Assembly: GCF_000803265.1 (NCBI RefSeq)
Contig: NW_014575403.1
Span: 62,001-126,000, forward strand
Length of the DNA stretch: 64,000 nt
From: Ordospora colligata OC4
Lineage: Eukaryota; Microsporidia; Ordosporidae
Direction of reading: 5' to 3'
Shown here in pieces: positions 1 through 11,100 of this stretch. Position numbers and translations under genes: made by a program. Within the stretch, counting starts at the first letter, position 1. Every line of letters begins with the position of its first letter. The notes beneath the pieces were generated by a model. That model saw only the letters and a program-made list of their open reading frames with translations. It was not told the DNA's origin and made no database searches.

Positions 1-279
1 ATCGTCCCCATATAGAAACATATCGAGAATCTCCTCAATCAATCTATTCTTAGCTAGTGCATATGCATCGTTATTCCACTGGTTGATAATTGCATTCTTG
101 AAATAAAGCGATGATACCCTCTTGACTATTGCGTTCGTGTCCATCATACTTCCCCTAATCAGAGACATAACAAACACAGGATCCTTCTCCTTCTCCATCA
201 AAATCCTTTCTGCTTCATTCCTCTTACGTGAGTCTACATCAATTGTCTGAAGAAACAGACTACAAGCTTCTTCGTTCAT
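1..279 (-). CDS. Importin-beta family nuclear transport receptor, N-terminus (partial)
   Basis: The frame stays open from the ATG at 279 to the window edge, so only the first 93 residues are visible. They resemble the N-terminal domain of karyopherins of the importin-7/8 (Sxm1/Nmd5) kind: an acidic first helix, a DSRKRNEAE stretch, then SSLYFKNAIINQW, matching the family pattern of KN followed by a tryptophan at the end of the Ran-binding first HEAT repeats. Family members carry cargo through nuclear pores. An upstream in-frame ATG at 294 exists, but GCCCAT directly precedes the ATG at 279, the usual start context here. Which karyopherin this is cannot be settled from 93 residues; CSE1 or another exportin is possible. 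Confidence 0.7.
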   Translation of the reverse strand, partial: MNEEACSLFLQTIDVDSRKRNEAERILMEKEKDPVFVMSLIRGSMMDTNAIVKRVSSLYFKNAIINQWNNDAYALAKNRLIEEILDMFLYGDD

Positions 280-371
280 ATGGGCACTAAACATTTTTTA
301 AAAAATCTTTACTCATATGTTATATCTTACACATCCACTATTCACTAAATAACATCATCAGTCAAATCCTT

Positions 372-1907
372 TTATTGACTTCTCTCTGCAACTATCGTCG
401 AGTCAATCATGATAATTGACAGAGCTGCGCTAAACGACGCTTTGACCATATTCCTCTTCACCTCCAATGGCTCATACACTCCAAGGTCTTTCATATCCCC
501 AATCCCAGATACACATATCCCCATCATATCCTGTCCATTCGCATGTCTTTTTCTAAGATCCTGCACTACACTTATAGTGTCCAATCCAAAGTTCTTTGCA
601 AGCAGCTGTGGTATCTTCTCAAATGCCTGAGAAACCGCCTTTGCAACAAACATCTTCTTGTTACTGTACTCAAGCGATCGCTGTCTGATTATCCACGAAA
701 GCTCCATCTCCATCGAGCCTCCTCCAGTCACCACTCTTCCTGTCTTCAATGCAACCCTGACTGCACATATTCCATCATTCACAGCTCTTCCAACCTCTTC
801 AAGAACTTCATTTCCAGGTCCTCGCAGTATCATAGTACATGCATTCATACTTCCTCCCTGTAAAAAGTTGTATCTTGCTTTTCCAACTTGTCGTTCCTCA
901 AAAAGCGTACATCCTCCAACACTTCCTTCTAAATATTCTGTAGATCCAAGAATGCTTCCTCCACACGACCTAACCACTCTGTTAAGATCGTCCTTCATCA
1001 CCCTGCCTGCACAAAATATCCCATGCCTTGCAAAATACTGCGTTGCATAATCTCCAATAGGCAAAGAGCTTAGCACCACATTTGCTCCACTGCTTATGAT
1101 TTCATCAAGCTTCCTTCGTATTATTGTCCACTCCGCATCAACCACCTTCTGATACTCAGAAACATTCCCAACCCTGATTTCCGCATTGTCCCGCTCGCTC
1201 TTCCATTCAAGCTCAACATTCAGGCATAGCACCCGTGGATTCACTATTCTCTTCGGCTGCTGTTCATACCCTGCATATGTAAAACACTTCTCAAACGCAA
1301 TCCCATCAACCACAAACGAATCCCCAATGCTGCCCCCCTGCACTTTCTTCACACCAATCGATTCGTTGTCATCTGCATCAACAAGCCGGACTGTGTCAAC
1401 TATCATCTTCGAAAAGTGCTTCCTTTCATTCCTTATGCTTTTAGACGTAATGCACGTTTCCCCTAGCTTGTACAGCATCTCTTCAGACGCCTCCATTCCT
1501 AATCCATCTAGGTGCTTCACGCAAAGTGCCTGCAGCTCATTCAGGCACTCTCTAATCACTCCAAGCTCAAATCCTTCCTTTATCAAAGGTTTCAAACTAT
1601 CCAGTATCTCAGCAGTTAGTATCACAACACTCGTTGTTCCATCTCCAACCTCATTATCCTGTGCCTCAGAAAGTCCCACTAGTAGCTTCCCAACAGGATG
1701 CTTCACATTCATCTGCTTCAGAATCGTTGCTCCATCATTCGTAACAACCATCTCCTTCCCTGAAAACAGCTTATCCATTCCATAAGGTCCAAGTGTGCTT
1801 CCAAGAAACTCCGCTATCTTCACACACACATCTATGTTCGATACTACCTGGAGACGCCCCTCTCGAGGATCCGCTATTCTTTCCGTTTGCACAAAAAGCT
1901 GATTCAT
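372..1907 (-). CDS. CCT7: T-complex protein 1 subunit eta (CCT7), cytosolic chaperonin
   Basis: A 511-residue group II chaperonin subunit, part of the hetero-oligomeric TRiC/CCT ring that folds actin and tubulin. The equatorial ATPase motifs are intact (TLGPYGMDKL, TNDGATIL, GDGTTS, and near the C-terminus TGGGSMEMEL). Eta rather than another subunit is indicated by KKVQGG, SYAG-like FTYAGYEQQPKR, DNAEIRV, LPIGDYATQYFA and FCAGRV, all hallmark eta stretches. The start at 1907 is chosen because GAGCCCAGA immediately precedes it and because it places the NI(D/S) motif at the same distance from the N-terminus as in other eta subunits; ATGs at 1934 and nearby would add 9 or more residues. It is tail-to-head with the dynein gene, 279 bp away. 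Confidence 0.95.
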   Translation of the reverse strand: MNQLFVQTERIADPREGRLQVVSNIDVCVKIAEFLGSTLGPYGMDKLFSGKEMVVTNDGATILKQMNVKHPVGKLLVGLSEAQDNEVGDGTTSVVILTAEILDSLKPLIKEGFELGVIRECLNELQALCVKHLDGLGMEASEEMLYKLGETCITSKSIRNERKHFSKMIVDTVRLVDADDNESIGVKKVQGGSIGDSFVVDGIAFEKCFTYAGYEQQPKRIVNPRVLCLNVELEWKSERDNAEIRVGNVSEYQKVVDAEWTIIRRKLDEIISSGANVVLSSLPIGDYATQYFARHGIFCAGRVMKDDLNRVVRSCGGSILGSTEYLEGSVGGCTLFEERQVGKARYNFLQGGSMNACTMILRGPGNEVLEEVGRAVNDGICAVRVALKTGRVVTGGGSMEMELSWIIRQRSLEYSNKKMFVAKAVSQAFEKIPQLLAKNFGLDTISVVQDLRKRHANGQDMMGICVSGIGDMKDLGVYEPLEVKRNMVKASFSAALSIIMIDSTIVAERSQ

Positions 1908-2048
1908 TCTGGGCTCAAATTTTTCATGCTCCATAAACACATGCACAGTACATCACAGGAAAAACTTCTGCTTGATTACAGGCCAAGGCACTTCAGGCCA
2001 AGTACTTACACACAACATATAAAACCTTCAATTCAAAAAAAGTCAAGA

Positions 2049-2144
2049 ATGCCTGGCCCATTGTTCAGAACTAATCTTGATAAAGTGCTTGAGCAGAAGG
2101 CTCACTTCACCTTCTCAAACTTCCTTAGAAGATTCATCAGATAA
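2049..2144 (+). CDS. Possible 31-residue ORF, unrecognised
   Basis: The 279-bp gap between CCT7 and the dynein gene contains a short ATG-to-stop frame on the plus strand ending in a basic, amphipathic-looking tail (FSNFLRRFIR). No family is recognised and no CCC motif precedes it, so it may be chance. It is listed only because it is the sole coding possibility in this gap. A minus-strand GTAAGT at about 2009 lacks a branch-point sequence and was not accepted as an intron. Confidence 0.15.
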   Translation: MPGPLFRTNLDKVLEQKAHFTFSNFLRRFIR

Positions 2145-2186
2145 AATAAACTAATAAACAAAAAATCTCAATTCTTCATTAATCAT

Positions 2187-5100
2187 TCAACTATCTATTC
2201 TACAATTATATATCAATGTCTTTAGATACTCCTCATTACATTCATCCCTGCTTTCTGCATACAGAATAAGGTCCCTTATGCTCAGGTCTGCATTCATATT
2301 CACCATCCTCATGTGAAAGTCTACCAACTCATCATCTGCTCTAGCTGTAGAAAGAACATATCTTCTAATCTCTTCACTCGATACATCCATCTTACAAAAT
2401 ATAAACCTTGTGTCATCAACTAATCGATGTTTTTGTCCTTCATCAATCGTAAATATAAACCTGCAGTTGCCCGTCTTCTTTACATCCCCAAGAAAATGAA
2501 TATTCTTCACAAAGTATATCTTCTCCTCAGTGCATCTCTCAGACAGCATTTCAAATATTCTTATATTGCTTTCTACACATCCTGCAGATATCGTTTGAGA
2601 TACATCTATCTCTTTCTCAATAGCGTATATAATCTCATCACTTGCCTTCATCAATGTATAGTCAAACAAACCTTCTTTTATCTCCTTCACTACATCCAGG
2701 TTTCGCCTCATCGATCTAGAACCCATCCATGAGTAAAAATACTCTGCAAATTCACGTACCGTCCTTTCAACCTTTCCAGTCGTATCATTCTCAAACAGCT
2801 TCAGTATCTCATTTTCATTTCCCATCAATTCACATACTTTCATATACATCACTTTCTCAATATACTCCTTGTATATCCTAAATGAAAGCCTCATTGCATA
2901 CCGTTCAAAAAAATATTTGCTCTTCAAATCAAACACTCCATTAAGTATCGCATACATCCTCTTCTTACATGCATTCTGCTTCTTGTTTTCCCTTGCTGCG
3001 TCCATCTTCTTCTTATGCTCAAATATCTCGTTTAATCCGCCATTTCCTGTAATCAGCTCAATCAGGTTCTCTTCCATCTCCTCCAAATTCGTCTCTTCCT
3101 CAACTTTGAACCTTTCTTCTCTATTGCACATATATGTGTATTCCGCATACACATTTCTATCAGTCTCAGATACAAGCATTATCACACTCCTTCGATTCCG
3201 CATCTGTCTCTTCAAAGCTTTGTAGATCTCCTTATCAAATACCTCACATCCATACACCACAACATCATTCCCATATTCTTCACTACTCATTAAAACCTGT
3301 CTGCAGCTTTTGTCTCCAACACGTGTGCAAACATGCCTTCGTCCCTCAATCACCCTTGCAATATCACAATCTCGCACAAACACATTTCTGGAATGGCTAA
3401 GCATCCATTCATTACTACTTAGCATATATACTATCGGGCATTCATTCTTATTCCTCCTCCACTTCTCAATCTCATCACTCAATGATTGTACAACCCAATC
3501 AATCTGCACTGCTTTCATATCAATCATTTCAACCTCGGTTTTTATATCATCAAGTTTACACTCAAGTTCCATGTATTCTCTCTTCATCCCATCAATCATT
3601 TCTTCAACAGCTTGCAGCCGCTTCTCTTCAGTATTCAGCTGCTCCTGAGTACTCCTAATCTTGCATTCTATTTCGCTTATCTCATCTTCCAATGGCTTTA
3701 TCTCCTGCAGAATCTTTGCATGTCGATGCTTTGCCACAATCCATGAAAATAAAAGTGCACAAGCCTTACTTGCCTTCATGGCCCTTTCATATGTAAATCC
3801 AGGATCTTCAATCAGTTTCTCCAGCATAATGCAAACACAAACGTCGCCACAGGTCATAACTTTCGCTACAAAATCCTCTCCTTTCATGTACTGCACAAGC
3901 CTCTTCCATTCAATACGCCTCTCTATCCTACTCTGTCCTTCAATCAGTAAAAAAACTGCCTCCACCGTATTCTTGATTATCTCCGGTGGATTGTTCATCG
4001 CTTTGATCTCAGACAGGCTTCCTTTAGATATCTCTCGAATCCCCTTGTTAGACTCCTCAAGCGATTCTCTAGCATATCCAATCTTCTCATCAACCATTCT
4101 TCGTCTTCCAACATTAAGCGCAAGAAACTCATCAATCTCTTTCTTTTTGAATTCAATACTTCCCCTTTCTTCCTCCATCTTTAACTGCTCCTCTGCTATC
4201 TTCTCAAGCTTCACATCGATTATTTTTTTCAAATCCTCTAATCCTTCTTTCTTTACTGCAGACTCTTTTCTCAACAATATCACTTCTCTTTCAAACTCCT
4301 CAATTTTCACTATTCCATCATTCAAAAACTTTCTTCTCTTTACCTCTTGGCACCTGAATTCTTCTGCAATCCTTATAAAACACATTCCAAAGTCAATCGC
4401 TTTACAATAAGATTTCGTGCTCACTACACTACAATGCTTACACTCATCAGGATGTCGTACTACAATATCATCAATCTCAGGTGCCTCAGATACCTGCTCA
4501 AATCCATTCTCCCCGAAAAATAAATCAATGTCAACTCCATTCTTATCTACAAACGAACTCTTAATTTGCTCTATGCAATCATTTCTTTGTCCATCTCCAA
4601 TCATTAAAAAAAGTTTCTCTAAATCTATCGAATACCTCAATAACCTCTGCAATTTCAATACAAAGCTTTCATCTACAACTTGCTTATCCAACAACTTGCT
4701 ATCCTCAACAAAAATCACAGTTTGTCCATCAATCACCTTCTCATCCATCCATTCTATCATCTTCACACTCACATCCAACTTCTTAATACATTCCTCAACT
4801 AACCAATGTTTTCCACTCATCTTTGGTCCTTCAACCACCAGATTGCATCCCCTATACAAAACAGATCCAACCATAGATATCTCCTTCAATCTAAAATATG
4901 TTCCAAACTTCTTGCTTTCTATATCAAATCCAATCTCTTCAGGTACACTTCCAAATATTTCATGTATCTTCTCTCTCAGTTCATCTACTCTTCTAAAATG
5001 CATTCCTGCCTCAAAGTAAATCAAATCTACAATCTGCCAAGCATCCTTCAAAACTTCGCCAAGCATCCTAATAAACTTCACCATCTTCTTAATCGACACA

Positions 5101-8100
5101 TTCATCTTTTTATAAACAAACATAACTATCTCCATAATCTTCTCAAATTCATTCAAATGCTTCGTGCATCTCAATGCATTATGCAATATATTTCTAAACA
5201 CACTGGCTATCTCCTTTGGCTCTTCCATCACTACACATATAACTTTGTTTAAAACCCTGTTCACACTTTCCTGCATATCTCCATCATAAGTACTAAATCC
5301 ACATATAATTACCAACCCAACTATCTTTAAACCTCCTATCCTTCCATACTCATTATACTCTCTGACTATCTCAGTTGCATTCACACTCTTCTTCTCCATT
5401 CCATAAATATACATCACAACCCTCCATTCATGTTCTTCCTCACCATTAGCACGTCTCTTTCTCTCTCCATCAACCATCTGCATCAACTTCTCAACTGTAA
5501 GATCACATGCGCATACATGTACACTTCTTTCTCCAAATATCTCTCGAACCAATGCTTGTTTTCCCACTCCTTCCTTACCTTGAATAAAAAACACTCTTTC
5601 ATCTCTTGCAAGATCTAAAATACATCTTGCATAAAAAATCAACTCCCTCGTTCCAACCAGATTTACAAACTCATACTTCTCAACATCTCTTCCATCATAC
5701 CTTATACACCTTCCACTCATAGCATGCTGTTCATTCATATCCATTACATTTTCTATCACATCGCAATTCCTTTCAACATATACAATAAAAACTCTTGTAA
5801 GCGTTGCTGGCGTCACTTCCTCAATACAAACACTCTCAAATATAAACCTAAAATTCTCTGGAATCCTTATTCTTTCCCCAGAGCTTAGGCATAACACCTT
5901 GCTCATGTCAAGAACAGAATTAAAGTCCTCCATCCATAAAGACTCAATTGGGCCATCAAATACAAACCAACATTCATCTCCAGAACAAATACAAAGACAT
6001 CGCCTTAGATCTTGCAAAAAAATTCCATCTTGCCATTCCCCAGTGGTATCGTTATATCCTCCAAATACAGATAACATGTTTTTTGGATTGTAGTAGAAAC
6101 ACCTTGAATTCCTCATCTTACTTGCTTTCTTGATCATCATACTTTTACCCACTCCATTTGCTCCAAAAACAAGTGCTGCTCTCATGCAGCTCAATCCATG
6201 TACTAACAGATCTTCATACTTCAGGTTTCTATCAAAGTCCTTATCAAAAACGCTCTTGAACTCTCTCAAAAACATCTTCCTATCTGCACTATCAAACGAA
6301 GACATATAAAATCGTGCCATCCATTCTGCAATATTTGTCTCAACTCCTCTTATAATAGTTCGTATCGCCCTCAGTCCAAAATCATAATGCGCTTTCTTAC
6401 TTACATTGTACTCCAATCTACATATCAATTCATAAACCCTAGTAGACTCATGCCCACAATAATATTCAATCACCTCCTTTCTGTCAGGTACATCAACCCT
6501 CGTCTCTCCAAAAATCACCCTCAGACTCCTTGGCAATTCGTATCGTCCCTTATATCCTGTATTCATTGTCAAGAAAAACTTGGTCTTCTCCTTACTTCCG
6601 AGAATCAACTCAGTAACTCCGCTCATTATCTGTGCACTCAGTCGGTTAAACTCATCAAAACACACGTACATCCCTACAAGGCATGCTCCTCTAATAACCC
6701 TCTCCAATGTCTTGAAGCTGCATTCGGCATTGCAGCAGAACACAAACACAGGCACACCTATTGTTCTGCAATAATACTTCACAGACTCTGTCTTTCCTGT
6801 TCCACTCCGTCCATACAAGATTAGCCCTGACAACTTTCTCAACGTGACTTCAATCGTGCATAGAATCCTACAAACTAACGGTGTAAACACAATGTCTGTC
6901 GGTGGGTAATACTCAAATCCATACTTCCTTCTGCTAAATGCCTCCACATACACTTCTCCTTCAAATATAATAGGCTTCGGATACATTCTTAATGCACCTG
7001 CATTGTTTTTCATCTCATTATCAAGCAGCATGATTTTCGGTGTGCTTCTTCCATGATTATTTCCTTCAAAGTATCTGAGTTCATCAACTAATTCAGATAC
7101 AATCGCTGGAACCTTTGTCTCAATGCCATCTAAATCTTGATTATACATGCAATAATCAAAACTCTTCCTCATCTTCTTTTGTATTTCATTTTCAAAATTC
7201 ATCACAAACTCATCTATATCCTTCTCAGTACTTACCTCATCAGTTAACTCAATTTCTTCTCCTCCACTTACAAATCCAGTTATCATTTTCCCTTCCTGAT
7301 GCATCATGTCTACATTGAACGTCAATCTGAGTATCTCACCATAATACAGCCTGTCATTCAATGCACGGATCAGGTTCTCGTCAGAAACAAAATATAGTCT
7401 TGGTGCATTCTGCCTGCGCATATCCAGAAACTTGCATAATCCCTTCTTAAGTTCATCAATGTCTTCTTTCATCTTTACAAACTCCTTTTGCAAAGGAATT
7501 AAACTTTTGATTGCAACAATGCACTTTTCTCTTTCATCTGAATCATTTATCTTCTTTGATTGGAATGCCATTTGGATATTGTATCCATCATTCTGTAATC
7601 CATAAAAAAACCTTTCTTTGATTCTTTTGTATCGCTCTGCCTCAAGCATTAGCTCTTTGCTTGTAAACACATTCAACAATCCCTGCAGCCCTTCATATAC
7701 CTGTCTAACACAACAAATCGTTTCAATACATCCATTCAGGCTTTCATTAAGCACATCAACCTCATCCTGTAAAACTCCTCGGGTATTGAATCTCATTACA
7801 GACTCATGTTCCGCTAACATCCCATAGAGCTTACTTTCTACTTCATCAAGAAGCATTATTCTTGGTAATTCATGCACATCTGAAATTTCTAAATAAACTT
7901 CTCCAAAACGCTGTAATGCGTTATTCAAATACCTTCTAACTTCACCCTCCATCTTGCACTCATGTATCTTCTCTTCAATTTCATTCCTATTGAATTGTCT
8001 AACAAACTCTCCCAAGCACATTTTGCCATATTCATACTTCTTCATTCCATCACTTAGGATATCATCAAAATACTCTAAAGCATCTCTGTATATGTTTATC

Positions 8101-11100
8101 TTCTCAATAAATGCTTCATACCATTTACAACATCTATTTCTATTAACATTTGTATTTGCTTCTCCATTACTCAGATCATCCTCAGTAATACGTACAAATG
8201 ATTCTAAAAATGTGTTAAATTCAAGTACATCAATCTCATCAATAAGTTGATGTTCATACCTCCTAATAATATTAGAATACCTCTCAAAATCCTTTCGTTT
8301 GCTTTTTATATCTTTCATCCATTGATCAACATCGTTATAAATCATTACTGCACTCATAATTCTTAGAACCTTGTTCATATTCGTAATCTCAGCCCTTAAT
8401 ATGAGATTCCTATCTTCAATGCACACAAGCATTCGATCAAACACATCCAAGTCTCTTTCCATCATTAGTACTTCAAACTCTTTACACACCAAGTTCATCT
8501 CATTCTGTAACATCAATCGCTTTGTAAGTATCGAATCAAGCGGAACATTGCTCACAAACCGCTCAATCATCATTTCGCTATTCATTACCGCATTGTATTT
8601 TCTCCTTTCTATTTCTTCTCGGCCAATTCTGGGCTTTTCCAATTCATATTCACACACAATATTATTCAATCTCTCAATGCATTTGAAATCCTCAGACTCA
8701 ATGTACTCTTTCACACACAATGCATTACACACCGATAGCAATAATACATCAATGTTGTTTGCATCTTCTTCTCTGATACATCCGTCATACTCCAGATTCT
8801 CACACACAACTCCATTCATTACATCCACATACCTGCTTACTTCGTTGCACACCGTCTCAAACATCAACAGATATTTTGTCACGTCAACAGACTCAAAAAC
8901 AAAAAACGGAATCGTGTTATTCATTAACTTCTTAGCACATTCATTCATTTCTGCAATCACATTGAATCTTGTTACAAGATCAGAGGGAAGCTCCTCAATA
9001 ACACACTTATTCAATACAGCAACACATCTTTCATATCCCTCAACAACCTTCTCAATAATCTTTTCTATAAGCACACAAACTTCATCTCCAGCGCTGATCT
9101 TCTCAAAAACCTTGCTAAAAAAGTACTGCTCTTCACTCGGAAATATCCTTTCTAAAATCTTGAAGTACTCATCAATGCCAGGACTCAGTGTATATCCATC
9201 AATCACAGTCCAGGTTTCTTCAGCACTTTCACTGCATTCTAAACCACCATTATTCTTGATCTTCATAAATTTATGCTTAGATATAAAGAGTCTCACATCT
9301 ACTTTATGCAAGCATTCAATCACATTCTCAAGATATTGAATAAATACATTCTTCATGCTTCTTTCTATGGTACGCATAACAATATCCTTATCATAAAACT
9401 CAAAAAATCGCAGATATGCTGTGCAATCAGTAGAAAACATATCACCAGAATCAAGATGCATCGAAAACACCCGCTTCATTCCTCCTCTACATATCTTCTT
9501 CACAAAAAACTTATATGCATACACCTTTTGCTCAAGAATCAACATCTTAGCTTCAAACTCATCCAAATCTCTACAGGCCACGCTCTTCCATTCAATATTC
9601 GTTATCTTACTCAATGACTCAAATACTGCGTCAATCTCATTACAGAAAATATCCATATCATCTGTTATACATTCCAATATATCATGGAATACATCGCATC
9701 CACTGCTCAATCTTTCATACACAGGTTTTATCCTTACTAATACATCCATATTCTCAATAATTGATTTTGCCATATATAGTCCAACAACATCTATTCTGTC
9801 CATAGACATCAAAACCATGTACTCATTAATCAGCCTTACAACATGCATATCAAGCCTTACTTCAATCCTCCATTGACCTTCCGGACTATTTACTACATCT
9901 AGAATGTTGCGCTCAATTCCGTAGGATTCCGGATGTTTCATTAGCCACTGTCTTATTTCGTGTGCAATCGACATCTCCAATGCCTTCTTTCTCTTTGCAT
10001 ACTCAGATAATTGTGCAATACTTTGTTCTTCATCTCCAAAAAACGCTTTGAAGATTGCCCACGCCTCTTCATACATTCCAAAAAGTCTAAAAAGATATAC
10101 AATTCGCCTCGAAAACTCTCCATGCACAGGTATCACATCAATTTCAAATAGAAACCTGAAATGATTGATCATCCTCAGGCGCTTCTCGAATGTCCTTTCT
10201 GAAAAAACACTGCAGCATACCAAAGGCTTGAAAAACATCATAACTTTGTATAATCTTGAAAACCCTGATGCATTCTCCATCATCGTACTTATTGGTATAT
10301 CATTCATTTTGCCATTTGTCCAAGGAAAACAGGTGTAAAATGCATTAATATCGAAGTAAAGGTCTTGATCACAAATGAAATTAAAAGAATCGGATACAAG
10401 CCTTTCATAATCCCGAAGATCTATTCTTGTAAACTTTCTGTTCTTAAATGTCTCTCTACAAACATCCACAAACTCAATCCTATCTTGAGATATTCCGAAT
10501 AGAAGTGTCATTTCACTAGTTAGCCTGTAGAACTCGGTTTCCATTCGTTTAAACTCTTCATTTTGATTGATGTGGTGATTGTGCATCTCTAATCCATCTG
10601 GATCATTCAATGATGGATGCACTCCAAAAATCATCTTTCCGATACTTTTGAATATCCAAAGATATGCAAGTGCATCTCTTGCTTCAATAAAATCCATATG
10701 TATTTGTTGAAATGCACACATCCAATTACCATCATCAATGTGCATGCATTCTAATGATTGTGTCTCTGTGGCATCATCTTCAATATGCTCATCTAGTAAC
10801 TTCATATTGCTTATACACTTAGAAAACATCTCTTCACAGCACTTTATCATCTCAAAAGATTCGCATTCAAGTACTCTATCCGCCACAAGTGCAATCAATC
10901 CATTCATGTGTGTGAAAACAGATCTCCTAACAATCCGTGACTGGTTTTGAATAGAGCCTGTAATTTCTATAAACACATTCGCAAATGCATTCATAAATTC
11001 AACCAGGCTCTTTGCTGAGTATATCCTGTCAAAGTCCATCTTGTGATAGAACTCATTAAGCTTTTGTCCAACATCTAAGTATCTGTTCGATGATGATAAA

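Noticed and set aside
1970..2012. Minus-strand GTAAGT upstream of CCT7, possible intron
   Set aside because: No CTAAC-like branch point and no sensible upstream exon; CCT7 has a complete N-terminus without it.
1887..2144. 85-codon plus-strand frame next to CCT7
   Set aside because: Its first half is antisense to the CCT7 5' end; only the last 31 codons after ATG 2049 are outside, and these are listed at low confidence.
8371..9339. 322-codon open frame on the plus strand opposite dynein
   Set aside because: It lies wholly inside the dynein coding sequence on the other strand, is Ser/Thr/Leu-rich as expected for an antisense shadow, and has no CCC start or domain.
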